64,000 nucleotides of DNA from Bacteroidetes bacterium UBA6161 (GTDB lineage: Bacteria > Bacteroidota > Bacteroidia > NS11-12g > UBA955). The stretch lies in assembly GCA_002422315.1 (NCBI GenBank), contig DIUJ01000068.1:46344-110343 (forward strand). The letters are read 5' to 3'. The notes below the pieces were generated by a model, which worked only from the letters and a program-made list of their open reading frames with translations, was not told the DNA's origin and made no database searches. Position 1 is the stretch's first letter, and each line of letters opens with the position of its first letter. The translations under genes were made by a program, and so were the position numbers. Positions 35,185-41,904 of the stretch are shown here, piece by piece.

Positions 35185-36270
35185 ATGATAGACTTCAACT
35201 TTCTTTTAGTTAATAGATTGATTATTCATACAATTAATGCTAAACAAGATGGACAAGATAGTGCTAGTGTAGACGCTTCAAATGAAATTTCTGAAATAGA
35301 CCATTATGTTTTAGAAATTATCAGAAACCGTCTCATTGATGCCGCTGGTCGTAATTCAAAAGCGTTTGAACTTGAAATAGAAAATTCAAATTCGGACTCG
35401 TTTTTTGAACTATCAAGCGAAATGTCTGAACTTGACGAAACTGCATTTATTCAACGTACAACAGAAATTGCTGAACTTTTGGCAGACAGTCAAAGAAGAG
35501 TATCAATTCCTGGAGGCTATCTTCTGATTTTGGATTGCTTAGATAATGAAAGCAACCTTCCTATAATCATTGTTATTAAAGCAGAACCACACGAAGCATT
35601 ACAATTTTCAATAAATGGTGGACATACTCAAGTGAGTGTTTTACATAAAGTTTTTCTTTCACCTTCTCAAAAACTTTACAAGATTGGTATCATTTACAAA
35701 AAAACTGAAGAAGAAACAGAGAACGTAAATGAACAATTCGGTTGTTTCTTATATGACGATCAGTTTAGGACAGATACTCATCCTGCCGAATATTTTTATA
35801 AAGACTTCTTAGGTTTTACAGTAGGGAATAATGCAAAAATTCAATCTCAAAGATTTTATGATAAGACCAAAAGCTTCATTTTGAAAAATGTACAAGACTT
35901 AGAAACAAAAACACATTTGGTCTCAGCATTAAAAAATGAGTTTTCAATTAACCAAAATGACACAGTCGATCCAATTAATTTTGCGAATACTTACATTCCA
36001 ACAGAAAATGGTTTGAGAGATACCTATATTGGTGACGTTTGTCATGAACTTCCACTTGCTATTGTTAAAGACGATAGCTTAATAAAAATAAAATTAGCTA
36101 AACGAAAAATAGATTTTCCAAGCAATATTAATCTAACAGGACCAGAAGAAGGCTTTGACAATAGAGTGGAAATTATAAGTGATTTAGAAACTATTCAAAA
36201 CCTTGAAGCTGACAATCCTAATTATACTATTGTAAAAATATCAGGCAAGCCGTATTCTTCAAATGAATAA
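35185..36270 (+). CDS. NdpA/YejK-like 37-kDa nucleoid-associated protein
   Basis: 361 residues. The N-terminus 'MIDFNFLLVNRLIIHTINAK', the segment 'LLILDCLDNESNLPIIIVIK', and the late 'VKISGKPYSS' follow the layout of the 37-kDa nucleoid-associated protein family (PF04245), which binds DNA. It is one of only two genes of the element on the plus strand, and its stop overlaps the RelA/SpoT-domain gene by 8 bp, so the two are co-translated. A DNA-binding sensor paired with an alarmone-synthetase-like enzyme suggests a toxin or antiphage unit carried as cargo; that function is inference. Family assignment is from overall pattern and is moderate. Confidence 0.65.
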   Translation: MIDFNFLLVNRLIIHTINAKQDGQDSASVDASNEISEIDHYVLEIIRNRLIDAAGRNSKAFELEIENSNSDSFFELSSEMSELDETAFIQRTTEIAELLADSQRRVSIPGGYLLILDCLDNESNLPIIIVIKAEPHEALQFSINGGHTQVSVLHKVFLSPSQKLYKIGIIYKKTEEETENVNEQFGCFLYDDQFRTDTHPAEYFYKDFLGFTVGNNAKIQSQRFYDKTKSFILKNVQDLETKTHLVSALKNEFSINQNDTVDPINFANTYIPTENGLRDTYIGDVCHELPLAIVKDDSLIKIKLAKRKIDFPSNINLTGPEEGFDNRVEIISDLETIQNLEADNPNYTIVKISGKPYSSNE

Positions 36271-37246
36271 CAAGGAACAAGAAATATTAGAGCAGTTCAA
36301 CTCAATTAAACCACATTTGAAAATTTGGGGCGAAATTGTAGATACCTATCTTGTAAATAAACTCTTGCAAGATATGATAGAAGAGCACCTAATTAAGATT
36401 TATCCCTGCTTTAGGATTAAAGATGATAAGTCTTATCTATTTAAAGCCTTATACAGGAAAAAGAACTATCGAAATCCTATAGAAAATATTGAAGACAAAA
36501 TAGGAACAAGGATAGTAGTTTTGAAATCTGACGATATAAAAATTGTTCAACAAAAAATTCTAGAAGCAAATTTTTGGGTATCAAAACTCACTAAGAATAT
36601 AGACCAAGAAATAGAAGACAAGCCAAATATATTTGATTACCAATCTTCACACATTATTGTTAAACCATTGGGTAAAGATGAAAATTTCCCAAATGAAGTA
36701 ATCAACTCATTAACCTGTGAAATCCAAATTAGGACACTATTGCAACATGCATTTGCAGAAGTGAGCCATGATAGCACATATAAAGGCCCTTATAAGAATG
36801 ACAAAGAAATACTTCGCAAATTAGCAAAAGCAATGGCTCTAATGGAAGCCACTGACGATTATTTTTGTAATATTTTTAAAATGATGTCAGATGAGAAAAG
36901 GCATTATGCACTTTATTTAAAGGAGTTGATTAACTTGTTTAGACAATTTAAAGAAGATTTTGACAATGATGAACTAAACTTATTCATAACTGACAGCATT
37001 TTTGACCTATTGGAATGTGAAAATATTTCAATTCAAGAATTGGAAGTTTTCACTGCAAAGCACTATTCAGACCTGGTAAAATATATTCAGCCACAAAACG
37101 GACTATTATTTCAGCAGCCAACAATCATTTTGATACTGTATTATTTTTATAATAAGAGGACGTTTTTAAAGGATAATTGGACTCTTGATACAGAAGCTTT
37201 AAAAAGAATTTATCAAGTCACTACTACTTCATTTAATTCATATTAA
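36263..37246 (+). CDS. RelA/SpoT-domain nucleotidyltransferase (possible toxSAS-like effector)
   Basis: 327 residues. A RelA/SpoT synthetase domain covers ~45-190: 'YLFKALYRKKNY', 'IEDKIGTRIVVL', 'DYQSSHIIVKP', and 'CEIQIRTLLQHAFAEVSHD' followed by 'YK'. The key acidic, Arg and His positions look intact. No hydrolase, TGS or ACT domain is present, so it is a small stand-alone enzyme. Relatives make (p)ppGpp or (p)ppApp, or pyrophosphorylate tRNA, and several act as toxins or abortive-infection effectors. The ~130-residue helical C-terminal region is unrecognised and might bind the partner or the trigger. No separate antitoxin is visible except the NdpA-like protein. The following 219 bp shows only weak hairpins. 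Confidence 0.8.
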   Translation: MNNKEQEILEQFNSIKPHLKIWGEIVDTYLVNKLLQDMIEEHLIKIYPCFRIKDDKSYLFKALYRKKNYRNPIENIEDKIGTRIVVLKSDDIKIVQQKILEANFWVSKLTKNIDQEIEDKPNIFDYQSSHIIVKPLGKDENFPNEVINSLTCEIQIRTLLQHAFAEVSHDSTYKGPYKNDKEILRKLAKAMALMEATDDYFCNIFKMMSDEKRHYALYLKELINLFRQFKEDFDNDELNLFITDSIFDLLECENISIQELEVFTAKHYSDLVKYIQPQNGLLFQQPTIILILYYFYNKRTFLKDNWTLDTEALKRIYQVTTTSFNSY

Positions 37247-37465
37247 AACATACTTGGTTTTGCTTTTAAAGCAGGGATTGTATAAAATGCCCTTTTTTGT
37301 TGAACTAAATTTAATTAAAGTTATTTCTAATTCGGCCATTAAGTGATATGATTACTTTTTTAAAACTATATTTTAACTTGGGTTTTAAATTTTAGAAATT
37401 ACTATTGAAATCAAATCAACTTAATTTGCTTTGCCAAAAAAAAGTATTTTTTTTGTTAATTATCT

Positions 37466-37690
37466 TCACGGCTCCCCAATAAACCTTACCACCAACCTAA
37501 CCTGTTCTGGAGTGAGGGTACGCAGACCTTTTTTAAATCCTGTTTCTAGGAGTTCGCAGTGTAAGGCTTCATTTCGTTCTATCCAGGCTCGAAGGCGAGC
37601 AGAAGCACTTTTGCTACTTATGTTGGGCATGTAGAGTTGAGCGAGCTCTCCAAACCCATAAGTCCTAATTCTGAATTCCCCATCATTCAT
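37466..37690 (-). CDS. DUF4248 family protein
   Basis: 74 residues from the ATG giving 'MNDGEFRIRTYGFGELAQLY'; the 18 codons before it do not fit the family. The pattern 'YGFGELAQLYMPNISSKSA', a central 'LRAWIERN', and the ending 'TPEQVRLVVRFIGEP' fit the DUF4248 family, small proteins common in Bacteroides phages and integrative elements. The function is unknown; the size and basic helical character suit DNA binding. It lies directly downstream of a perfect palindrome with repeated ATTGCCC sites, so it could be controlled by, or bind, those sites. Confidence 0.8.
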   Translation of the reverse strand: MNDGEFRIRTYGFGELAQLYMPNISSKSASARLRAWIERNEALHCELLETGFKKGLRTLTPEQVRLVVRFIGEP

Positions 37691-37785
37691 GCAGCAAAAG
37701 TAGAAAATACAAATTCTCAGTGTTAGTGCATAGTTCGGAAGCAATTTGGAATTTTTTGCCCACTATTCAAATCATATCTCTATAA

Positions 37786-37920
37786 AGGGCAATGGGCAAT
37801 CCTATATATATATAGGATTGCCCATTGCCCTAGAGGGGTGATTATGAAAATAAAATTGCCCTAAAACCTATATTTATCAATACTTTAAGACAATAAATTT
37901 CCATGCAAAATGCATTGCCC
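37786..37920. promoter_or_regulatory. Perfect 46 bp palindrome with six ATTGCCC repeats (origin or operator candidate)
   Basis: Bases 37786-37831 form a perfect palindrome: two tandem GGGCAAT, an AT core CCTATATATATATAGG, and two tandem ATTGCCC. Two more ATTGCCC copies follow at 37855 and 37914, the last abutting the methylase stop codon. All lie in the 229 bp between the Dam-type methylase and the DUF4248 gene. The stem has no long T-run after it on the minus strand, so a plain terminator is less likely than a replication or regulatory site. Confidence 0.75.
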
Positions 37921-38423
37921 TACAAAAGGGTCAATTTATCCCATTTTTTAACCCAAATAAACTTGCCATTTAATTTAGATTTTTCCAAAATTTCTGCGTT
38001 TTTAATTCCATAAGCAATCAAAACAGAAGGAGCTCCTGCACTGTCACCTTGGGTGCCGTTACTATGGTAAAACCGTATTCTGCCTTTTAAAAACAAAACC
38101 GCATCTGCTTTACTCCATACCTGTTCAAAAAACATCTTGGTTTCTGTTCTAGCAAAGGTAAGAGCAATGCAATTGCCATGGGCTACACACTTATCTAACC
38201 ATAGGTTTGTTTCATTGCCATAAGGAGGATTGCACCAAACCCTGCCAGTCCAGGGTTTGGTTAATCCATTGTCTAAAAGTGTAAAGTGTTTGGTGGCTGT
38301 ATCCCAGGGACGCTTTACAGGACTACATGGGTCTAAGTCAAATTTACCCAATGCACGTATTAATTCCGGAGGGGTTAGCCACTCATCTTTACCTGTTTTA
38401 TTCCTTTCAAACGAAGTATCCAT
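37920..38423 (-). CDS. Phage-type N6-adenine DNA methylase (Dam family)
   Basis: 167 residues. The layout of the phage DNA_N-6-adenine methyltransferase family is complete: 'DEWLTPPELIRALGKFDLDP', 'DPCS' (31-34), catalytic 'CNPPYG' (64-69), and 'ADAVLFLKGRIRFYH' in the C-terminal half. Enzymes of this kind methylate adenine in viral or element DNA and often protect it from restriction. It lies 10 bp downstream of the integrase gene on the same strand, so the two are co-transcribed. No cognate restriction enzyme is visible. Confidence 0.9.
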   Translation of the reverse strand: MDTSFERNKTGKDEWLTPPELIRALGKFDLDPCSPVKRPWDTATKHFTLLDNGLTKPWTGRVWCNPPYGNETNLWLDKCVAHGNCIALTFARTETKMFFEQVWSKADAVLFLKGRIRFYHSNGTQGDSAGAPSVLIAYGIKNAEILEKSKLNGKFIWVKKWDKLTLL

Positions 38424-38433
38424 AATTCTCTTC

Positions 38434-39669
38434 TTATTTGGCCATTTCCATTTTCGTTCTTAAAGACATTCCCATCATTTCCTGGGCTATTTTCTTATCT
38501 ACAATTCGCGCGTAATGCTGTGTACTTTTAATGTTCGAGTGTCCAAGCATACGACTAACAGATTCTATGGAAACCCCATTTTGAAGGGTTACAGTTGTTG
38601 CGAAAGTATGCCTGGCTACGTGGTAAGTAAGCTTTTTTTCTATTTGGCAGAGATCCGCAATTTCTTTCAGATAGGCATTTAGTTTCTGATTGCTCAATAC
38701 AGGCAACACTTTGTCATTTGCCCTTAATTGTGAAATATCTGCGTACTTATCAATGATCCGTTTGGCAATATCTAACAGAGGAATTTGGCTTCGCTGTTTG
38801 GTTTTTTGTCTTCGGGTTTTAATCCACCACATACCATCTGGTGTACGTTCTAGCTCTGCTTTGGTAAGTTTTGCTACATCCGCATAAGCGAGCCCTGTAT
38901 AGCAGGAAAATAGAAACAAGTCACATACATGTTCAAGCCTTTGGAAATCGAATTTCTTGCTTACCAAACGCTGTAATTCTTCATCGTCTAGGTAAGGCCG
39001 GTCTGTTTCCTTTAAGGTGAGTTTAAAGCCATCGAAGGGGTCGTTTTTTATCCAATTTGAACGTATAGCTCGCATGGTGATTTTTTTGAGGAATTGCAGA
39101 AATTTAATAGAGGTATTGTAGGTGCAATCTTTTTCAGCCATAATATACTGGTGAAACTCACGAATCACATTGTACTTAACGGATGCAATAGGCATATCTT
39201 CCATTCGATAGTAGGATTTTAGGAAGGCATGGAAATGATTTCGGGTAGTGTTGTGTTTTTGCCACAAGGTGTAGGAGCATTGTTTTCCAATGGTCTTTTT
39301 CAGTTCTGTGTTGTGTTCATCCCAAATAGCCAGGATAGTGCGAGCTTCACCATTGTGAATGCCGAACATGTAGTCTCGAATCATGGCAGCAGTAATGTGG
39401 TCTGTGTCGCGTGTAAGTTCTGTAAATGCAGCATAGGCCTTGGAACGTAAGGTTTCAATGAATAGGGTAATTTCCCTTGTGTATTCATCTTTGTTGTACG
39501 GAGTTCCGCGACTTTGGTTCCAATCTTCAGGGTTTACACGCCTTCGGATAAAGGTAGCCACTTGGCTTCCATTAATGGTGATACGGAGCATGATAGGAGC
39601 TCCTTCATTGTTGGTTTTAGCTCTGTTGAGGTAAAACATGAGGTTGAAAGTGTTTTTTCTTGACGACAT
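38434..39669 (-). CDS. Tyrosine recombinase (integrase), Bacteroidota type
   Basis: 411 residues. N-terminal arm-binding region (~10-90), a SAM-like core-binding domain (~110-215), and the catalytic domain (~225-400): 'SCYTGLAYADVAKL', Lys289 region, 'HVARHTF' (H350, R353), 'MLGHSNIKSTQHYAR' with His377 and the nucleophile Tyr386. The first catalytic Arg is replaced by Ala261 in 'TGLAYAD', as is common in Bacteroidota integrases. It mediates integration and excision of the element. It is encoded ~320 bp from the 3' end of tRNA-Ser, with inverted and direct repeats of GGTAACGATT in between. Confidence 0.92.
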   Translation of the reverse strand: MSSRKNTFNLMFYLNRAKTNNEGAPIMLRITINGSQVATFIRRRVNPEDWNQSRGTPYNKDEYTREITLFIETLRSKAYAAFTELTRDTDHITAAMIRDYMFGIHNGEARTILAIWDEHNTELKKTIGKQCSYTLWQKHNTTRNHFHAFLKSYYRMEDMPIASVKYNVIREFHQYIMAEKDCTYNTSIKFLQFLKKITMRAIRSNWIKNDPFDGFKLTLKETDRPYLDDEELQRLVSKKFDFQRLEHVCDLFLFSCYTGLAYADVAKLTKAELERTPDGMWWIKTRRQKTKQRSQIPLLDIAKRIIDKYADISQLRANDKVLPVLSNQKLNAYLKEIADLCQIEKKLTYHVARHTFATTVTLQNGVSIESVSRMLGHSNIKSTQHYARIVDKKIAQEMMGMSLRTKMEMAK

Positions 39670-39714
39670 AAAAATTTAGTTTGTGTCTAGGTGTTTTTTG
39701 TCGTTAACCAAAAA

Positions 39715-39882
39715 GGGTAACGATTATTTACACTTTTGACGGGTTGTCGTCCTCACTTCGCGATGCAAAGGTAAAAGTTAACAGTTACCTTTTGCTTTGC
39801 ATAATGTTGCATATCAAGGCATTAAGTTGGAACCCTAAAAAATCGTTACCTCCGTTACCCCCAAAAAAAAGGGTAACGATTT
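39715..39882. repeat. GGGTAACGATT repeats beside the integrase (arm or attachment site candidates)
   Basis: GGGTAACGATT occurs at 39715-39725 and again at 39871-39881. An inverted copy (AAATCGTTACC, 39840-39850) pairs with 39872-39882 across a 21-base loop. They lie upstream of the integrase start and before the tRNA-Ser terminator, where integrase or excisionase sites are expected. Confidence 0.5.
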
Positions 39883-39934
39883 GAATAATTTAAAGTGCCA
39901 AAACATGCATTTTTCTGCCAACCTTAGAAAACAA

Positions 39935-39968
39935 AAAACCCTGTAAATGCCATGATTTACAGGGTTTT
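39935..39968 (-). terminator. Rho-independent terminator of tRNA-Ser
   Basis: AAAACCCTGTAAAT pairs perfectly with ATTTACAGGGTTTT around a 6-base loop. On the minus strand it is followed by a T-run. It starts 24 bases after the tRNA 3' end. Confidence 0.85.
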
Positions 39969-39992
39969 GCCAAGAACGTTCCTCTTGACATG

Positions 39993-40077
39993 CGGAGAGA
40001 GAGGGATTCGAACCCCCGGACCTGTAACAGTCAACGGTTTTCAAGACCGCCGCATTCGACCGCTCTGCCATCTCTCC
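39993..40077 (-). tRNA. tRNA-Ser (anticodon TGA)
   Basis: On the minus strand the 85-base gene has acceptor GGAGAGA paired with TCTCTCC, anticodon loop CTTGAAA with anticodon TGA between GCGGT and ACCGC, a long class II variable arm, and T-arm GGGGG-TTCGAAT-CCCTC. The 3' CCA is not encoded. Its 3' end faces the integrase, the usual position of a tRNA integration target, though no duplicated 3' end was found in the window. Confidence 0.93.
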
Positions 40078-40143
40078 AGTTCTTCTTTGGCCGCTTGGCC
40101 TCAAAAGGAGTGCAAAAATAGAAAAATTATTTTGAAGTGCAAA

Positions 40144-41106
40144 TTAATTTTCAAAAGTATTTTGTTTTTTTACATGCTTGCTTTTTTCGTTGGCTACCTT
40201 GTTTATGCTGTGGTTTAATTCAAAGCCTATTAGTATAGAATATACGTTTACATAGATCAACAACATCATGGCTATAATTGCGCCTATAGAACCATATACC
40301 TTGTTGTAAAGGTTAAAGTGGTTTACATAGGAGGTGAAAGCGTAGGTGGAGATAAGCGATAGGGTAGTGGCAACTATACTCCCTGGGCTTATCAATCGCC
40401 ACTTGCTTATGCTCGAAGGCGCATAGTGGTATATAAACGATATGGTATAAAATACCAGAGAGGTAAGGGTTAGTGTTTCTATTATAAACAAGCCCGCATT
40501 TACCAAACTTTCGTTCATGCCCCACTTGGATAGGTTTGCAGAGATATAACCGCCTATAATGAGTACTACAATAGATAGCAGAAGCAAGAGGGTAACCAAC
40601 AGTGTAATAAAGATAGAGGTTATTCTTTTTTGTAAAAAATTGCGTTTTTTCTTGATTTCTGTCTCCAATGAACTGTCAAAAGCGCTCATCATATTGTGTA
40701 CCCCATTGGAAGCAAAATAAAGTGCCGATATAAAACCCACACTTAATAGGCCACTTCTTTGGTTTTTTACTATATCTGTAATGGAGTCATTTATGGTAGA
40801 AAAGGAACTCTGTGGCAAGAAAAAATTTAAGGTTTCTAAGATACCCTCTTTTAGATTAGGAATGGGTATATAAGCAACCAGTGTAAATAGAAAGATGATA
40901 GCAGGAAATAAGGCCAGGAAAAAATTAAAGGACAATGCCCCTGCATACAAATTAAAAATTGGTTTGCGTGCATAAGAAAAAAACAAAGACAATATTTCAT
41001 AAAGCGATGCACCATGAAAGCCAGGAGGGAAAATACCACTCATGAAATTGGCGACAATTTTCTTTATATTTTTGAATATGACACGAAAGATGTTTTTTTG
41101 AGGCAT
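40144..41106 (-). CDS. YihY/BrkB family inner-membrane protein
   Basis: 320 residues with six hydrophobic helices. Diagnostic segments include 'AGALSFNFFLALFPAIIFLF' and, near the end of the membrane part, 'YGSIGAIIAMMLLIYVNVYS' with 'ILIGFELNH'. Formerly called RNase BN in error, this family consists of inner-membrane proteins of unclear transport role. It is the last gene of a four-base-spaced set with a methyltransferase and a DUF349 protein. Nothing about the sequence is unusual. Confidence 0.9.
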   Translation of the reverse strand: MPQKNIFRVIFKNIKKIVANFMSGIFPPGFHGASLYEILSLFFSYARKPIFNLYAGALSFNFFLALFPAIIFLFTLVAYIPIPNLKEGILETLNFFLPQSSFSTINDSITDIVKNQRSGLLSVGFISALYFASNGVHNMMSAFDSSLETEIKKKRNFLQKRITSIFITLLVTLLLLLSIVVLIIGGYISANLSKWGMNESLVNAGLFIIETLTLTSLVFYTISFIYHYAPSSISKWRLISPGSIVATTLSLISTYAFTSYVNHFNLYNKVYGSIGAIIAMMLLIYVNVYSILIGFELNHSINKVANEKSKHVKKQNTFEN

Positions 41107-41110
41107 AGTT

Positions 41111-41896
41111 TTAAAATCTAAGAATGAAGTTTTCTTTTTCTTGTTCTTTCCTTACAAAAAGTATACCGACCATAAAAAGATCGATACTTACATGAAAACG
41201 AGAGTCTTTTTCTAGTATATGCCAAGCTTCTTCCATCTCACCACTCCATCTTATATCGTCTAAAATTAGGATGCTATGGTTATGGCATTTTTGCCAAATT
41301 AGGTCAACATAGTGCAGGGTAGCATCTTTCCTGTGGTTGCCGTCTATAAATGCATAATCAACTCGGGGTAATTGAGAAAGCAGTAGGGGTAGACTTTGGT
41401 CAAAATTTCCTTCTATGCTAGTTATTTTCTCTTGTAGTCCGGTTTTTTCAAAGTTGTAGTTGGCTATTTCTAAGAGCTTAGGGTTTCCCTCTAAGGTGTA
41501 TAGGTGACCATTTTGTAATCCACTTGCTTGGTACATGGCGCTTATGCCTAAGTTGGTGCCTAGTTCTATGCAGTATTCTGGCGAATATGCTGCGCAAATT
41601 CTATGCAGAAGCTTGGCGTATTTGCTATTTTTGGCAGCCGAAGCCGCAATCTTTTGAACAGTACTTTGGTATGTTTTTTTTTCAACCGCCCCTAAGTCTA
41701 GCATATTTACTTTGGTTGGTGATTGCAACATTTTTTGCCTAATCAACTCAATATCATAAAATACAGGGTTCTCGTATTTTTGATACAGAACCCTGTCGGC
41801 AAATGCATATACAAAAGGGGAGTGGGTGCCATGCCTTGTTTTGGCAAGCAACAAATATTTTATATAGTCAAAAAGCAATGCAACCTTGTACAGCAT
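41111..41896 (-). CDS. Class I SAM-dependent methyltransferase
   Basis: 261 residues. Rossmann core: motif I 'YCIELGTNLGISAMYQA', 'LYTLEGNPKLLEIA', and 'VDYAFIDGNHRKDATLHYVD' followed by 'ILILDDIRWS', the pattern of the Methyltransf_24/O-methyltransferase-like group. The N-terminal ~100 residues include 'ARTHGTHSPFVYAFADRVL', conserved in the Bacteroidota members of this group. The substrate is unknown. It lies between the DUF349 gene (8 bp upstream) and the yihY-like gene (4 bp downstream), so an operon is likely. Confidence 0.85.
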   Translation of the reverse strand: MLYKVALLFDYIKYLLLAKTRHGTHSPFVYAFADRVLYQKYENPVFYDIELIRQKMLQSPTKVNMLDLGAVEKKTYQSTVQKIAASAAKNSKYAKLLHRICAAYSPEYCIELGTNLGISAMYQASGLQNGHLYTLEGNPKLLEIANYNFEKTGLQEKITSIEGNFDQSLPLLLSQLPRVDYAFIDGNHRKDATLHYVDLIWQKCHNHSILILDDIRWSGEMEEAWHILEKDSRFHVSIDLFMVGILFVRKEQEKENFILRF

Positions 41897-41904
41897 GCTC
41901 TTTT

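Larger units (their letters stand above)
17600..39992. mobile_element. Integrated virus-like element (tailless type suspected) beside tRNA-Ser
   Basis: About 22 kb of densely packed genes, nearly all on the minus strand, many overlapping by exactly 4 bp, flanked by spaced chromosomal genes. It has a tyrosine recombinase next to the 3' end of tRNA-Ser, two adenine methylases, a lysin, holin-like and spanin-like proteins, fibre-like proteins and several small beta-rich proteins. No terminase, portal, HK97-type capsid/protease, tape measure or tail proteins are recognisable. At least five products are single-span membrane proteins with basic tails, which would fit a virion with an internal membrane. 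The left end is set just after the last leftward gene; I found no second copy of the tRNA 3' end, so the borders are approximate. Confidence 0.7.

Noticed and set aside
37786..37831. The 46 bp palindrome as a simple terminator
   Set aside because: There is no long T-run after the stem on the minus strand, and the arms are made of tandem 7-mers that recur outside the stem.
17600..39992. Reading the element as a conjugative transposon
   Set aside because: The integrase type would allow it, but no relaxase, coupling protein or Tra genes are seen, while lysis and fibre-like genes are present.
39835..40104. Open frames across tRNA-Ser
   Set aside because: They read through a clear tRNA and its terminator.
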